The notes under the pieces: generated by a model | What the model was told of the DNA's origin: nothing | The model's database searches: none | Seen by the model: only the letters and a program-made list of their open reading frames with translations | DNA from: Maribacter sp. PR1 | GTDB lineage: Bacteria; Bacteroidota; Bacteroidia; Flavobacteriales; Flavobacteriaceae | DNA length: 64,000 bases | Assembly: GCF_028464145.1 (NCBI RefSeq) | Contig: NZ_JAQPCG010000001.1 | Span: 248,001 to 312,000 of the forward strand | Direction of reading: 5' to 3' | Made by a program: the position numbers and the translations under genes | Part shown: positions 44,256 to 53,888 of the stretch, one piece after another | Layout: each line of letters starts with the position of its first letter | How positions within the stretch are numbered: position 1 is the first letter of the stretch

Positions 44256-45164
44256 ATGAAGGAGTACAACATTACGGTGGTAAAAACCAAAAACCCAACA
44301 ATACTAAAATTTGAATGCAATCACATGTTGGTCAAGCGAAAAAACTATGAATTTAAAAACATAGATGAAGCAAAAAAATCACCTTTAGCACAGCAACTTT
44401 TCCACCTTCCATTCATTAAAACTGTATACATCTCGGGCAATTTCGTAGGAATGGAGCGCTACGATATCGTGGAGTGGGAAGATGTGAAAGACGAAGTGGC
44501 ACAACAACTTGTGGAGTATCTTAATGCCGGGGAGCCTGTTGTAATAGAAGAGGATACCGATAAACCGATTGCCGTTACCGTTTATGCAGAGGTTACACCA
44601 AATCCGGCAACTATGAAGTTTGTTGCGAGTAAAAAAATTGTTGGATCCATGTTTGAATTTAAAAACATAGATGAGGCAAAGGATTCCCCACTTGCGACGC
44701 AATTGTTTCAATTTCCTTTTGTTAAACAGGTTTTTATTGACGACAATTATGTGTCCGTTACCAAATTTGACGTGGCGGAATGGGAAGATATTACTATAGA
44801 GCTCAGGGAACACATCCGAAATTTTATTGCTGAAGGAAGAGATATAGTTACCTCTAATGCAGAACCCATAAAAACAACTGAAAGCAAGGATAGCAAGCAA
44901 ACCGAACCTCAAGAAGATTTGGATGATACTTCTTTGGAGATTATAGATATTTTAGAGGAATACGTAAAACCAGCTGTGGCCAGTGATGGTGGAAATATTC
45001 TTTTTAAATCCTACGAACCCGATAGTCGTACAGTGAATGTAATTCTTCAAGGGGCATGTAGTGGTTGCCCATCCTCAACATTTACCCTAAAGAACGGTAT
45101 AGAAACCATGTTAAAAAACATGATGGGAGACCGAGTACACGAAGTAGTTGCTTTAAACGGTTAA
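44256..45164 (+). CDS. NifU-like Fe-S scaffold with two Nfu N-domains
   Basis: 302 residues. Two tandem Nfu_N-type domains, about 3-95 (YNITVVKTKNPTILKFECN) and 105-200 (TVYAEVTPNPATMKFVASK), share FEFKNIDEAK.SPLA and similar blocks. After a polar linker, the NifU C-domain (about 225-302) has the cluster motif CSGC (C268, C271). The C-domain can carry and pass on a 4Fe-4S cluster. The start is the ATG at 44256; see the promoter element just before it. The twin N-domains are commonly seen in Bacteroidota and may contact target proteins. Confidence 0.9.
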   Translation: MKEYNITVVKTKNPTILKFECNHMLVKRKNYEFKNIDEAKKSPLAQQLFHLPFIKTVYISGNFVGMERYDIVEWEDVKDEVAQQLVEYLNAGEPVVIEEDTDKPIAVTVYAEVTPNPATMKFVASKKIVGSMFEFKNIDEAKDSPLATQLFQFPFVKQVFIDDNYVSVTKFDVAEWEDITIELREHIRNFIAEGRDIVTSNAEPIKTTESKDSKQTEPQEDLDDTSLEIIDILEEYVKPAVASDGGNILFKSYEPDSRTVNVILQGACSGCPSSTFTLKNGIETMLKNMMGDRVHEVVALNG

Positions 45165-45236
45165 AAAATCTAGCATATGAGTGTAATTTCTTCTTTTAAA
45201 TACTTAAATTGAAGTGAACCTAAAAAAACACTAATT

Positions 45237-45437
45237 ATGGCAGTTTTAAAAGTTATAGAAGTATTGGCTAATTCCGAGAAAAGTTGGGAAGAAGCCGCAA
45301 AAAATGCAGTGGCACAGGCCTCTAAATCGGTTAAAAACATTCGTTCTGTATATATTAATGAACAAAGTGCTACGGTTGAAGATGGAAAAATGGTAAACTA
45401 TCGTGTGAACGTAAAAATCACGTTTGAGGTAAACTAA
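45237..45437 (+). CDS. Dodecin family flavin-binding protein
   Basis: 66 residues, the usual dodecin length: MAVLKVIEVLANSEKSWEEA, the helix AAKNAVAQASKSVKNIRSV and the strand pair YINEQSATVEDGKMV..YRVNVKITFEV. Dodecins form hollow 12-mers that store riboflavin or FMN. It stands in a short unit with its own terminator (45463), 72 bases after the NifU-like gene. Confidence 0.93.
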   Translation: MAVLKVIEVLANSEKSWEEAAKNAVAQASKSVKNIRSVYINEQSATVEDGKMVNYRVNVKITFEVN

Positions 45438-45462
45438 AATCTTCAATCATAATAGAATAACG

Positions 45463-45487
45463 AGCGCCCCAACAAGGCGCTTTTTTT
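45463..45487 (+). terminator. Terminator after dodecin
   Basis: AGCGCC / GGCGCT stem (6 bp, GC-rich), 7-base loop, followed by at least six T. Confidence 0.85.
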
Positions 45488-45503
45488 ATGGCAACAATAC
45501 CAT

Positions 45504-45511
45504 TAACTTTG
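45504..45511 (+). promoter_or_regulatory. -7 element TAACTTTG for the DUF255 gene
   Basis: Exact TAnnTTTG, 40 bases before the ATG at 45551 and after the dodecin terminator. No clear -33. Confidence 0.5.
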
Positions 45512-45550
45512 AATATATACACAATCATAAACCCTTAGAAAAAAGGCATT

Positions 45551-47584
45551 ATGACACCGAAATACACGAACAGTCTAATAAAAGAAACGAGCCCCTATCT
45601 TTTGCAACACGCCCACAACCCCGTCAACTGGGAAGCTTGGAGTTCTAAATCGTTGGACAAGGCGGAGAAAGAGGATAAACTTCTTTTAATAAGTATTGGA
45701 TATGCGGCTTGCCACTGGTGCCATGTCATGGAGCACGAATGTTTTGAAGACGTAGAGGTGGCTGAGGTAATGAACACAAATTTTGTGAATATCAAGATAG
45801 ATAGGGAAGAACGACCCGATATTGACCAAATTTATATGGATGCCCTTCAAATGATGACGGGAAGCGGCGGTTGGCCCCTTAATATTGTGGCACTTCCAGA
45901 TGGAAGACCTTTCTGGGGTGCTACCTACGTAAGAAAACAGGATTGGATTAAGGTTTTGGGAGATTTATACAAATTGTACAAAACTTCTCCTAATCGTGTT
46001 TTGGAATACGCCGATAATATGGCACAGGGTATCAAGGAAATAAACCTCATCAATAATAGTACAGACGTTACCCCTTATACTTTGGAGCAACTTAAAGATG
46101 ACGTTTCCCAATGGTCCGGTTATTTTGACACTTTTCTTGGAGGGTATAAAAGAGCTCCAAAGTTTCCCATGCCCGTCAATTTGAATTTCTTGCTACATTA
46201 TGGGACTTCATTAAAAGACAATTCCATATTGGAATATGTACACACCACCTTAAAAAGAATGGCTTATGGTGGAATTTTCGACCATGTTGGAGGAGGATTT
46301 TCCAGGTATTCGGTAGACACTAAATGGCATATACCACATTTTGAAAAAATGCTTTATGATAATGGTCAGCTCATTAGTTTATATTCAAAAGCGTATGCCA
46401 CTACAGGTACAATATTGTATAAGGAAACCGTAGAAAAAACAATAGACTTTGTAAAGACTGAACTAATGACTATGAATTTCGGTTTCTACTCCTCCCTAGA
46501 TGCCGACAGTATCGATGTAAATGGAAATATGGAGGAGGGTTCATATTATGTATGGGAGAAAAAACACCTTAAAACACTTTTAGGCAAGGACTATCCTGTT
46601 TTTGAGGACTATTTTAATATTAATTCCTACGGATTTTGGGAGCACGATAAGTACGTTCTTATTCGGGATGCGAAAGATGAGGATATAGCTAAAAAATACA
46701 ATATCACAACCAAGCAACTTAAAAACAAAATAAATAAAAGCATTAAAGTTTTAAGCCAAGAGAGAAATAAGAGGCCTAAACCTAGACTGGATGATAAGGT
46801 ATTAACCTCTTGGAACGGTTTAATGCTAAAAGGATTGGTTGACGCCTATAGATATTTACAAAATCAAGAATATTTAGAGCTTGCCCTTAAAAATGGAACA
46901 TTTATTCTTGAAAGTTTGATGAAAGATGATGGTGGATTGTTCCACAACCATAAAAATGGCAAAAGCACTATTAACGGTTATTTAGAAGATTATGCCACAA
47001 TAATTGAAGCGTTCATTGGACTATATGAAATAACTCATGATGAAAATTGGCTGAATCATGGACATAATTTTTTACAATATTGCCTTGATTATTTTATGGA
47101 CGACGAAAGTGGTCTTTTTTTCTTTACCTCAAAAGAAGACGACGTTGTGATTAGAAGAACGCTTGAAGTAGAGGATAATGTTATACCCGCATCCAACTCG
47201 ATAATGGTCCATAACTTATTCAAACTATCAAAATATTATCCAGAGAAAAACTATGACCAAATTTATCTGAAAATGTTGAGAAATGTTCAGGATAATTATT
47301 CAAAAAATACGCAGAGCCAAGCAAATTGGCTAAAATTAATTCTATACAAAGAATTACCTTTTTTTGAAATTGCCATTGTAGGAGAACACTTCATGGAAAG
47401 GACTCAAGAGTTAATGAAAAATTACCTACCCAATTCACTTTTTGCCGCAACACGTAAAAAGGGGGATATTTCGTTGCTCCAAAACCGATATTCTAAAAAC
47501 CAAACCCTGATTTATATTTGTGAACAAGGTGCTTGTAAATTACCATTAACACAAACGGAAAAAGTTTTAACCCAACTGCTATAA
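45551..47584 (+). CDS. Thioredoxin-domain protein of the DUF255/YyaL (SSP411) family
   Basis: 677 residues. [21 protein letters not shown] at the start and [11 protein letters not shown] (C54, C57) define the N-terminal thioredoxin-like domain; the remainder is an (alpha/alpha)6-type barrel region ([24 protein letters not shown]). Relatives occur from bacteria to animals; the molecular activity is not settled. No signal peptide. Full length, with no odd feature. It is probably a single-gene unit. Confidence 0.94.
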   Translation: MTPKYTNSLIKETSPYLLQHAHNPVNWEAWSSKSLDKAEKEDKLLLISIGYAACHWCHVMEHECFEDVEVAEVMNTNFVNIKIDREERPDIDQIYMDALQMMTGSGGWPLNIVALPDGRPFWGATYVRKQDWIKVLGDLYKLYKTSPNRVLEYADNMAQGIKEINLINNSTDVTPYTLEQLKDDVSQWSGYFDTFLGGYKRAPKFPMPVNLNFLLHYGTSLKDNSILEYVHTTLKRMAYGGIFDHVGGGFSRYSVDTKWHIPHFEKMLYDNGQLISLYSKAYATTGTILYKETVEKTIDFVKTELMTMNFGFYSSLDADSIDVNGNMEEGSYYVWEKKHLKTLLGKDYPVFEDYFNINSYGFWEHDKYVLIRDAKDEDIAKKYNITTKQLKNKINKSIKVLSQERNKRPKPRLDDKVLTSWNGLMLKGLVDAYRYLQNQEYLELALKNGTFILESLMKDDGGLFHNHKNGKSTINGYLEDYATIIEAFIGLYEITHDENWLNHGHNFLQYCLDYFMDDESGLFFFTSKEDDVVIRRTLEVEDNVIPASNSIMVHNLFKLSKYYPEKNYDQIYLKMLRNVQDNYSKNTQSQANWLKLILYKELPFFEIAIVGEHFMERTQELMKNYLPNSLFAATRKKGDISLLQNRYSKNQTLIYICEQGACKLPLTQTEKVLTQLL

Positions 47585-47677
47585 GTCCGAATAGGTTAAC
47601 ATAAGTTTAAAAGGTTTCACTTGGTTTAGGCCGTCTAATTATATATGTTGGGCAGATAAAAAACTATAAGAACAATT

Positions 47678-48502
47678 ATGGAACAAATAACTAACTATCA
47701 AGAACACGTAGATAACGCCATTCAATGGTTTTGGGATGCACTCCCAAATCTATTAATAGCCATTCTCTTATTAGTTGTAGGGATTTACGTGATACGTGTT
47801 ATAAATAAATTAATTCGGAAATTTTTCGCTAAAAAGGATTACGATGAATCACTCGAGTCTTTTTTGCAAAGCCTGATTTCAATTGCCTTAAAAATTCTTC
47901 TTTTTGTACTCGTCATTACGCAGTTAGGGGTACAGTCATCTTCACTTGTTGCCATTATAGGTGCGGCAGGTCTGGCCATTGGTTTAGCTTTACAAGGATC
48001 CTTGGCAAATTTTGCAGGTGGTGTTCTAATTTTACTCTTTAAGCCATTTAAGGTCGGAGATTGGATATCTGCGCAAGGCGTGGACGGCTCAGTAAAGGAA
48101 ATCTCCATTTTTACCACAAAATTGAAAACCTTTGGAAATCAAATTGCTATTATACCCAATGGACAATTGTCCAACAACAATATTATTAATTATAATGCCG
48201 AGGATACAAGAAGGGATAAGATTGATGTTGGTATAGGGTATGGATCCAATATTAAAAAAGCTAAGGATATTCTTTTGGCCATATGCAATGACCGTGAGAC
48301 CATATTAAAAGATCCAAAACCAGAAGTTTACGTTGGTGAATTGGCTGACAGCTCCGTAAACCTCACCTTGCGATTCTGGGCAAACAATCCAGATTTTTGG
48401 GCCGCTCATTTTTATGTGATGGAAGAAATTAAGAACAGGTTCGATGCAGAAGGAATTGAAATACCATTCCCACAAAGAGTTATACATCAAGGTCAAGATT
48501 AA
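47678..48502 (+). CDS. Small-conductance mechanosensitive channel, MscS family
   Basis: 274 residues with three membrane helices (about 20-45, 60-85, 90-115). The pore helix and following region read VAIIGAAGLAIGLALQGSLANFAGGVLILLFKPFKVGDWI, the MscS signature with Gly/Ala alternation. The beta and C-terminal domains follow (AIIPNGQLSNNNIINY). It opens on membrane tension to release solutes. Length equals E. coli MscS (286) closely. It carries its own 93-base upstream region. Confidence 0.95.
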   Translation: MEQITNYQEHVDNAIQWFWDALPNLLIAILLLVVGIYVIRVINKLIRKFFAKKDYDESLESFLQSLISIALKILLFVLVITQLGVQSSSLVAIIGAAGLAIGLALQGSLANFAGGVLILLFKPFKVGDWISAQGVDGSVKEISIFTTKLKTFGNQIAIIPNGQLSNNNIINYNAEDTRRDKIDVGIGYGSNIKKAKDILLAICNDRETILKDPKPEVYVGELADSSVNLTLRFWANNPDFWAAHFYVMEEIKNRFDAEGIEIPFPQRVIHQGQD

Positions 48503-48529
48503 GAATCAACTTACATTTCCCAAGATCAA

Positions 48530-48563
48530 TAAGCCCGTTGACAATTTTCCGTCAATGGGCTTA
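48530..48563. terminator. Hairpin after mscS
   Basis: A 13-bp stem, TAAGCCCGTTGAC / GTCAATGGGCTTA with one G-U, and an 8-base loop. The following AAATATTT is only weakly T-rich, so termination efficiency is unclear. Confidence 0.6.
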
Positions 48564-48616
48564 AATATTTGTAATTCAGAATATTATTTCATAAATTAAA
48601 GAATAAAATAAGAATT

Positions 48617-49318
48617 ATGCGAGCTATATATATTGTGGTTTATTTCCTTTTTATTAGCGGGGCTTTGGCCCAAGTGGCAGGCTTTGGTAAGAGTTCAGGT
48701 GTAACAACGGATGCTCAATTAGGTATTTCTTATAACGAGGTCGACGTTCAGGGTTCTCCTTATGTTAATGAGCTTTACAAAAAGGGTACCACCGTGGTAT
48801 ATGGAAAAAAGGCAAGGGAAGCTTTAATGCGATATAACGCCTATACTGATGCCATTGAAATAATCGATGAAAATGGAAAGGCAAGATCTATTCTACGACA
48901 AAGAAATATTGTGGCAACGTTTGGTGGTAAATCGTATGTAGTGATGGGCTATTTGGACGAAGGGAAGTCCAAATTGGGATATTTTAACCCTTTGAACGAA
49001 GGACATGTGGAATTACTTTGGAAACCTAAAAAAATATTCGTGCAGGCAGAAAATCCAGATCACGGATATGACACCTTTTCGCCACCCACTTTTAAGGATG
49101 TTTCAAGGTATTACATAAGGAAAGAAGGAAAACCTGCTGAAACTTTTCGGTTATCAAAAAGAAGTTTACTAAAGTACTTGGATGAAGAATCAAAAAACCT
49201 CAAGGAATATATTCGAATCAATAACCTTAATCTAAAGGAGGAAAAAGATGTTATTATACTTATTGAATATTATAATTCCCTACTTTCAAACCAAAAATCA
49301 AATGAAATTGAGAGTTAA
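48617..49318 (+). CDS. Secreted protein of unknown function
   Basis: 233 residues with a signal peptide (RAIYIVVYFLFISGALA, cleavage near residue 18-19). The rest has mixed beta text (SYNEVDVQGSPYVNELYKKG, YVVMGYLDEGKSKLGYFNP) and a lysine-rich helical C terminus. I do not recognise a domain. Its tail overlaps the end of convergent tsaB by 4 bases. A periplasmic location is all that can be supported. Confidence 0.8.
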   Translation: MRAIYIVVYFLFISGALAQVAGFGKSSGVTTDAQLGISYNEVDVQGSPYVNELYKKGTTVVYGKKAREALMRYNAYTDAIEIIDENGKARSILRQRNIVATFGGKSYVVMGYLDEGKSKLGYFNPLNEGHVELLWKPKKIFVQAENPDHGYDTFSPPTFKDVSRYYIRKEGKPAETFRLSKRSLLKYLDEESKNLKEYIRINNLNLKEEKDVIILIEYYNSLLSNQKSNEIES

Positions 49319-49989
49319 CCCTTTTTCTTTGTAATCATAAAATCCTTAAGGTAATAGGGCTCAAAATAGGCAACATCTTCGAATTCACCACTTTTGTATT
49401 TGTCGTGCGACAACTTCGCCATTTCTCTAGATGAAGGGACACACTCAAAAATAAATTCGGCGTTGTCATTTTTTAAAATATCCTTAATTTTCGCTGCACC
49501 ACTACCCAGAAAATAGACCTTCCCTTCTAATAAGTACTCCTTAAAAGAACCTTCATCGATTATTTCGGCCAATGTTTCCCTGATAGGGTTTAAATGATTA
49601 TCAAAAACTGCTGAATACACCTCCATGCGCCTTGCATCCAAAACGGGAATTATATAATCGCTTTTAGTTGTACTTGCTTGACTTGCCATGCTTTTTAAGG
49701 TAGCAATAGATATTAAGGGAATATCCAGTGCAAAACACAAGCCTTTGGCCGCTGACACACCAATTCGAAGCCCCGTATAGGAACCTGGACCTTTGCTAAC
49801 AGCAATGGCATCTAAATCCTTGGGCGAATAATTAGTTTCCGAAAGACACTCATCTATAAATACATGTAATTGTTCCGCATGTGAATAGTTAGGAGTATTG
49901 TTTTCCCTTATGGCAATTACCTCCCCATCTTTGGCAAGACATACTGAACAATTGGTCGTTGCCGTTTCCAGATTTAAAATTAGTCCCAT
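49315..49989 (-). CDS. tsaB: tRNA threonylcarbamoyladenosine biosynthesis protein TsaB
   Basis: 224 residues of the ASKHA fold: MGLILNLETATTNCSVCLA at the N terminus, KGPGSYTGLRIGVSAAKGL (about 65-83) and IPVLDARRMEVYSAVF. TsaB is the dimer partner of TsaD in t6A37 formation and lacks catalytic metal residues itself. The minus-strand sequence TACCTTTG ends four bases before the ATG, so the mRNA may be nearly leaderless; this is inference. It follows the efflux operon in the same direction but is separated from it by the hairpin at 50021. Confidence 0.93.
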   Translation of the reverse strand: MGLILNLETATTNCSVCLAKDGEVIAIRENNTPNYSHAEQLHVFIDECLSETNYSPKDLDAIAVSKGPGSYTGLRIGVSAAKGLCFALDIPLISIATLKSMASQASTTKSDYIIPVLDARRMEVYSAVFDNHLNPIRETLAEIIDEGSFKEYLLEGKVYFLGSGAAKIKDILKNDNAEFIFECVPSSREMAKLSHDKYKSGEFEDVAYFEPYYLKDFMITKKKG

Positions 49990-50013
49990 ACCTCAAAGGT
50001 ATTGAATAGGCAT

Positions 50014-50046
50014 AAAAAAACCTGCAACTATCAATTACAGGTTTTT
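50014..50046 (-). terminator. Terminator of the efflux operon
   Basis: AAAACCTG / CAGGTTTT stem around a 13-base loop, followed on the minus strand by a T run of seven. It lies 18 bases past the tolC stop and before tsaB. Confidence 0.7.
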
Positions 50047-50064
50047 AAATTTATTAAAAATGAA

Positions 50065-51432
50065 TCAGTCCAAAGATATAGGTATACCAAAGTAGAATTC
50101 TAAAATTTTTAGGCGGAAAATATAATCATATTTTGTACGTACCACCTCGGCTTCCGCATTATCTACACGTGCCTGTGCCTGACTAAAAAGGAATGAATTC
50201 ATAAGACCTACATCGAACCTTTCTTTTGCGTATTGGTAAGCCAAACGTCTTGCAGCTAAGGTTTTCTCTGCAGCTTCATATGCCTTGGCAAAGGTTTTGG
50301 CATCAACATATACTTGGGTCACATCGTTTTCCAAAGCAAGTTTATCTTGTTCAAATTGTAGTTTGGCCCTTTCTACATCGATTTTAGAACGTTCTATATT
50401 ATTCCTAGTACTAAAACCATTGAAAATTGGCACATTAAGTTGTACACCATAAGAAACACCGTCAAAAATCCAAAGCTGGTCCGTAAAATTTGGCGTAAAA
50501 AATTCTGGTGGAGATCCAGCCGGAAGTCCAGCAACTGGTATCCGCGCTACATCGGAATACCTTGTTCCATAATTGGCAAATGCACCCAATGTTGGCAATA
50601 AAGCACCCTTACTAATTTGAAGATCTTTTTCCGCCACTTCAACACTAGCCTTGGAAAATTTTATATCATTCCTAAATTCCAATGCCTTGGCAAAGATTGT
50701 ATTTGGAGAATTCGATAGAATGTCAGAAGGAGGAATCTCATAAGATTCGTCAGCCGTATCGAAATTCTCATAATCAGTAATCTGCATCAACTGAGCCAGT
50801 GCAATCTTTGAAATCAACACCTGCCCTTCGGCATTAACAATTTGTTGTTCTTGGCTCGCAGCCGTAGCCTCTATATCAAGTAAATCTCCTTGTGGTACAA
50901 CTCCGGATGCTACCAATTCTTTCGTTCGTTTTAAATCCTGCTCTGTAACGGCGTATTGAGCTTGTGCCACCTTTAGACGTTCCTTATTTGAGATTACTTG
51001 TAAATAGTTATTGGCAACATTTAGACGAATATCGTCCTTCAAATCCTCTAACCTATATTGATTTGCAATGGTATTCAATTTAGCCCTGTTCATTTGATGA
51101 ACATCCCGCATACCATTGAAAAGGTTTACACTTGTTGTAATACCTGCATTAACGTTATTTTGAGTACTGTTCGTTGGCAAGTTTGTCGTGGGATTAATAG
51201 AAAAACCCGTGTTGCTTGAATAAGATGTATTCGCACTTAGATTCGGTAAAAAATTTCCTAATGCATCCTTTTCATTTATTTCAGCATTTTTAAGATCAAG
51301 CTCAAACTGCTCAACACTTAAATTGTTTTCCACAGCATACTCCACACATTCTTGCAAGGTCCATTTCTTGTTCTGAGCCAAGGCTGTACCCACTGCAAAG
51401 AGCAGTAGTATTATGGTTATTTTATACTTCAT
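50065..51432 (-). CDS. TolC-family outer membrane efflux channel
   Basis: 455 residues from the ATG at 51432; the longer frame adds a non-hydrophobic lead. Signal peptide KYKITIILLLFAVGTALAQ. The mature part begins WTLQECVEYAVENNLSVEQ and contains two long coiled-coil repeats, typical of TolC (LKDDIRLNVANNYLQVISNKERLKVAQAQY and, in the second half, ERAKLQFEQDKLALENDVTQVYVDAKTF, abbreviated). It forms the exit duct for the MacAB-like system whose genes precede it; it is the last gene of that operon, 31 bases after an adaptor. Confidence 0.93.
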   Translation of the reverse strand: MKYKITIILLLFAVGTALAQNKKWTLQECVEYAVENNLSVEQFELDLKNAEINEKDALGNFLPNLSANTSYSSNTGFSINPTTNLPTNSTQNNVNAGITTSVNLFNGMRDVHQMNRAKLNTIANQYRLEDLKDDIRLNVANNYLQVISNKERLKVAQAQYAVTEQDLKRTKELVASGVVPQGDLLDIEATAASQEQQIVNAEGQVLISKIALAQLMQITDYENFDTADESYEIPPSDILSNSPNTIFAKALEFRNDIKFSKASVEVAEKDLQISKGALLPTLGAFANYGTRYSDVARIPVAGLPAGSPPEFFTPNFTDQLWIFDGVSYGVQLNVPIFNGFSTRNNIERSKIDVERAKLQFEQDKLALENDVTQVYVDAKTFAKAYEAAEKTLAARRLAYQYAKERFDVGLMNSFLFSQAQARVDNAEAEVVRTKYDYIFRLKILEFYFGIPISLD

Positions 51433-51463
51433 TTTTATGATTTTTGATTTTGATTGATGATGT

Positions 51464-52600
51464 TTATTCTGTCTCCGTTTCTTCATCGCCCTTTTTTATA
51501 GGCTCCGTTTTGTTCCAATGTTTAACTTTATCTTCTTTGGTCAGTCCAGATATAACTTCCACATTTACCCCGTCGGAAATACCGGTCTCAATATCTTTTC
51601 TTTCAAATTTCTGTTCCTCAACAGAACCGACAGCTACCTCAACATAAGGCTTATCCGTCTCTTTATCAAATTGCAATAAAGCTTCTGGGATAACTAATAT
51701 GCTATCTTTTTTCTCCAGTACTATGGATGCATTTGCACTATAACCTGCACGTATAAAGATGTCATCTTTTTCCTCTACATCACCTTCTATCTTGAATTGA
51801 ACTGCACCTGTTTCTTCGATACCCTTTGGTGCAATAAACTTCAATTTGGCATCTAGCTCCACATCTTCAACAGCCCCTAAGCTGATTTTTAAGGGTGTTC
51901 CCACTTTCAATTTTCCAACTTCACCTTCATCAACTTTACCTTCAAATATCATCTTACCTAAATCCGCTATTGAAGCGATGGTAGTACCATCATTAAAGTT
52001 GTTACTTTGGATAACTTGATCTCCCACCTCAACGGGAATTTCCAAAATAGTACCATCTACAGTAGCTCTAATGTTGGTATTGGCACTAGAAGATCCACCA
52101 GCAGAACCCCTACGGATAATTTGATAATCCGCCCTTGCATTCTGCAATTCCTGTTGTGCCTGGTTATAGGTCAATTGAAGATTGTTAAAATCCTGACTGG
52201 ATATCACTCCCTTATCAAATAGTGCCTTATTTCTATCATACTCAATTTTGGCATTATTCAATGCCAATTCGGCATTTCTAACCCTTCCACTAGCTTGGTT
52301 TAAAGATTGTTCGTTAGGCACAACTTTAATCACCGCAATTAAGTCACCGGCCTTGACCTTTGCCCCTTCTTCCAAATAAATTTCTTCGATGATACCTGAA
52401 ATTTGGGGTTTAATCTCAATTTCATCTTCTGGAACCACCTTACCGGTAGCCACCGTTTTCTTTTCAATGCTTGAAGTAAATGGCTGACTGGTGTCATAAG
52501 TAATAGCGGATTTGCTGTTTGATTTTATAAAGAAAACAGCGGCCCAAAGTGCACCAAGCACTAATACTCCTATTAAAATATATTTTACGATTTTGTTCAT
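51464..52600 (-). CDS. MacA/HlyD-type periplasmic adaptor (adaptor 2)
   Basis: 378 residues. One N-terminal membrane helix, then a barrel-sandwich lipoyl half (EIEIKPQISGIIEEIYLEEGAKVKAGDLIAVIK), an alpha-hairpin (about 105-165) and the second lipoyl half (GTILEIPVEVGDQVI), then beta-barrel and membrane-proximal domains ending TKEDKVKHWNKTEP. It links inner-membrane permeases to TolC. It is clearly a paralog of the adaptor at 55912 with the same block order. A Ser/Ala/Gly-rich stretch (GSAGGSSSANT) marks the hairpin exit, longer than in the paralog. Confidence 0.92.
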   Translation of the reverse strand: MNKIVKYILIGVLVLGALWAAVFFIKSNSKSAITYDTSQPFTSSIEKKTVATGKVVPEDEIEIKPQISGIIEEIYLEEGAKVKAGDLIAVIKVVPNEQSLNQASGRVRNAELALNNAKIEYDRNKALFDKGVISSQDFNNLQLTYNQAQQELQNARADYQIIRRGSAGGSSSANTNIRATVDGTILEIPVEVGDQVIQSNNFNDGTTIASIADLGKMIFEGKVDEGEVGKLKVGTPLKISLGAVEDVELDAKLKFIAPKGIEETGAVQFKIEGDVEEKDDIFIRAGYSANASIVLEKKDSILVIPEALLQFDKETDKPYVEVAVGSVEEQKFERKDIETGISDGVNVEVISGLTKEDKVKHWNKTEPIKKGDEETETE

Positions 52601-52624
52601 TTTAAGTGTTTATTTATATGGTTG

Positions 52625-53887
52625 TTATTCTTCTCTTAATGCATCTATTGGTTTAATACTAACTGCTCGTTGCGCCGGTATAAGTCCGATCAAGGTTCCA
52701 AGGACCACCATTATCAAAAGTGCTCCCAAAACATAGGGTATGGGTACGGTTGGATTGGTATATGGAAAGTCCAGGTCTTTTGTGAGATTATTTATAATAG
52801 ATAAAACTCCCGCACCCAAAATAATTCCCATTACACCTGCAATCATAGTCAAGAAAACAGATTCCAGTACAATCTGGTTTCTCACTTCGGCCGGTGTAGC
52901 ACCCAAGGCCCTTCTAACACCTAATTCCTTGGTACGCTCCTTTACGGATATTAGCAAGATGTTCCCAATGCCAATGACGCCCGCCAATATAGTGGCAATA
53001 CCTACCACAAGACTTAAGAAAGTCATTCCCTTGGCAAAACCGGATACCCTAGTAAACATTTCGCCCAAATTAAAAGAACCAAAGGCCCTTTCATCCTCAG
53101 GGTTTACACGATGTATATTTCTTAAAAGAGCTTTTACATCTTTCTCAACCTGTACTACATCTACATTGTCATACGCCGCAATACAAAAATAGTCTACATT
53201 ATCGCCCGTATTATATAATTTTTGGAATGTAGTAAAAGGTATAAAAATAGCATTGTCATTATCAAAGCTAACCCCTTGCGAAAGTTTATGTACCCCCACT
53301 ACCTGAAAATACACATCCCCTATTCTTATGAATTGACCGATAGGGTCTTCATCCTTTTCAAATAGTTCCTGTAAGTTTCGCTCTCCTATAACACAGACTT
53401 TTCTTGCCTGTAAAATATCTTCGTCATTAATAAATCTACCCCCATCAAAAATTTGTTTCGTAGCTATTTTTGTGTAGACGGGATAGTCACCATTTACCGG
53501 ATATGATCCGGACTTCTGGCCCCTTACGGTAAAAACCGGATCTGAACCAAAATTTCCAAGTGTAATCCTTGGAGCTATATTATTGATTTCAGGAATCCTA
53601 TTTTGCATTTTAGCAACATCGCCTAACTTTAACTGCATAGGACGGCCAGTTTTGAATCCTTCGTAAGGCATACTCGTACTCTGTCCCCAAACGAACATAC
53701 TGTTCATGGATACACTTTCAAATACTTTCTCAAAACCGTTATCCATTCCCTTGGCCGCACCGGACAAGGCAATATAAATAAAGATTCCCCACAATACACC
53801 CACGATAGTGATTATAGTTCTGGTTTTATTTTTACTAATAGAACCGAATATTTCTTGCCAAGTATTTCTATCGAAAATAAATTTCAT
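52625..53887 (-). CDS. MacB-type ABC transporter permease (second module, type 2)
   Basis: 420 residues: N-terminal helix (GVLWGIFIYIALSGAAKGMD), a large periplasmic MacB core domain and three C-terminal helices with the coupling motif SVKERTKELGVRRALGATPAEVRNQ. The ABC ATPase is on a separate chain (55111), as in MacB-like systems that split the two. The N-terminal GVLWGIF...GAAKGM pattern groups it with the permease at 57059, not with its neighbour. It ends 24 bases before the adaptor gene. Confidence 0.92.
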   Translation of the reverse strand: MKFIFDRNTWQEIFGSISKNKTRTIITIVGVLWGIFIYIALSGAAKGMDNGFEKVFESVSMNSMFVWGQSTSMPYEGFKTGRPMQLKLGDVAKMQNRIPEINNIAPRITLGNFGSDPVFTVRGQKSGSYPVNGDYPVYTKIATKQIFDGGRFINDEDILQARKVCVIGERNLQELFEKDEDPIGQFIRIGDVYFQVVGVHKLSQGVSFDNDNAIFIPFTTFQKLYNTGDNVDYFCIAAYDNVDVVQVEKDVKALLRNIHRVNPEDERAFGSFNLGEMFTRVSGFAKGMTFLSLVVGIATILAGVIGIGNILLISVKERTKELGVRRALGATPAEVRNQIVLESVFLTMIAGVMGIILGAGVLSIINNLTKDLDFPYTNPTVPIPYVLGALLIMVVLGTLIGLIPAQRAVSIKPIDALREE

Positions 53888-53888
53888 A

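Noticed and set aside
52740..53192. 150-codon plus-strand frame opposite a permease gene
   Set aside because: Antisense shadow; hydrophobic text derives from complementing membrane-helix codons.
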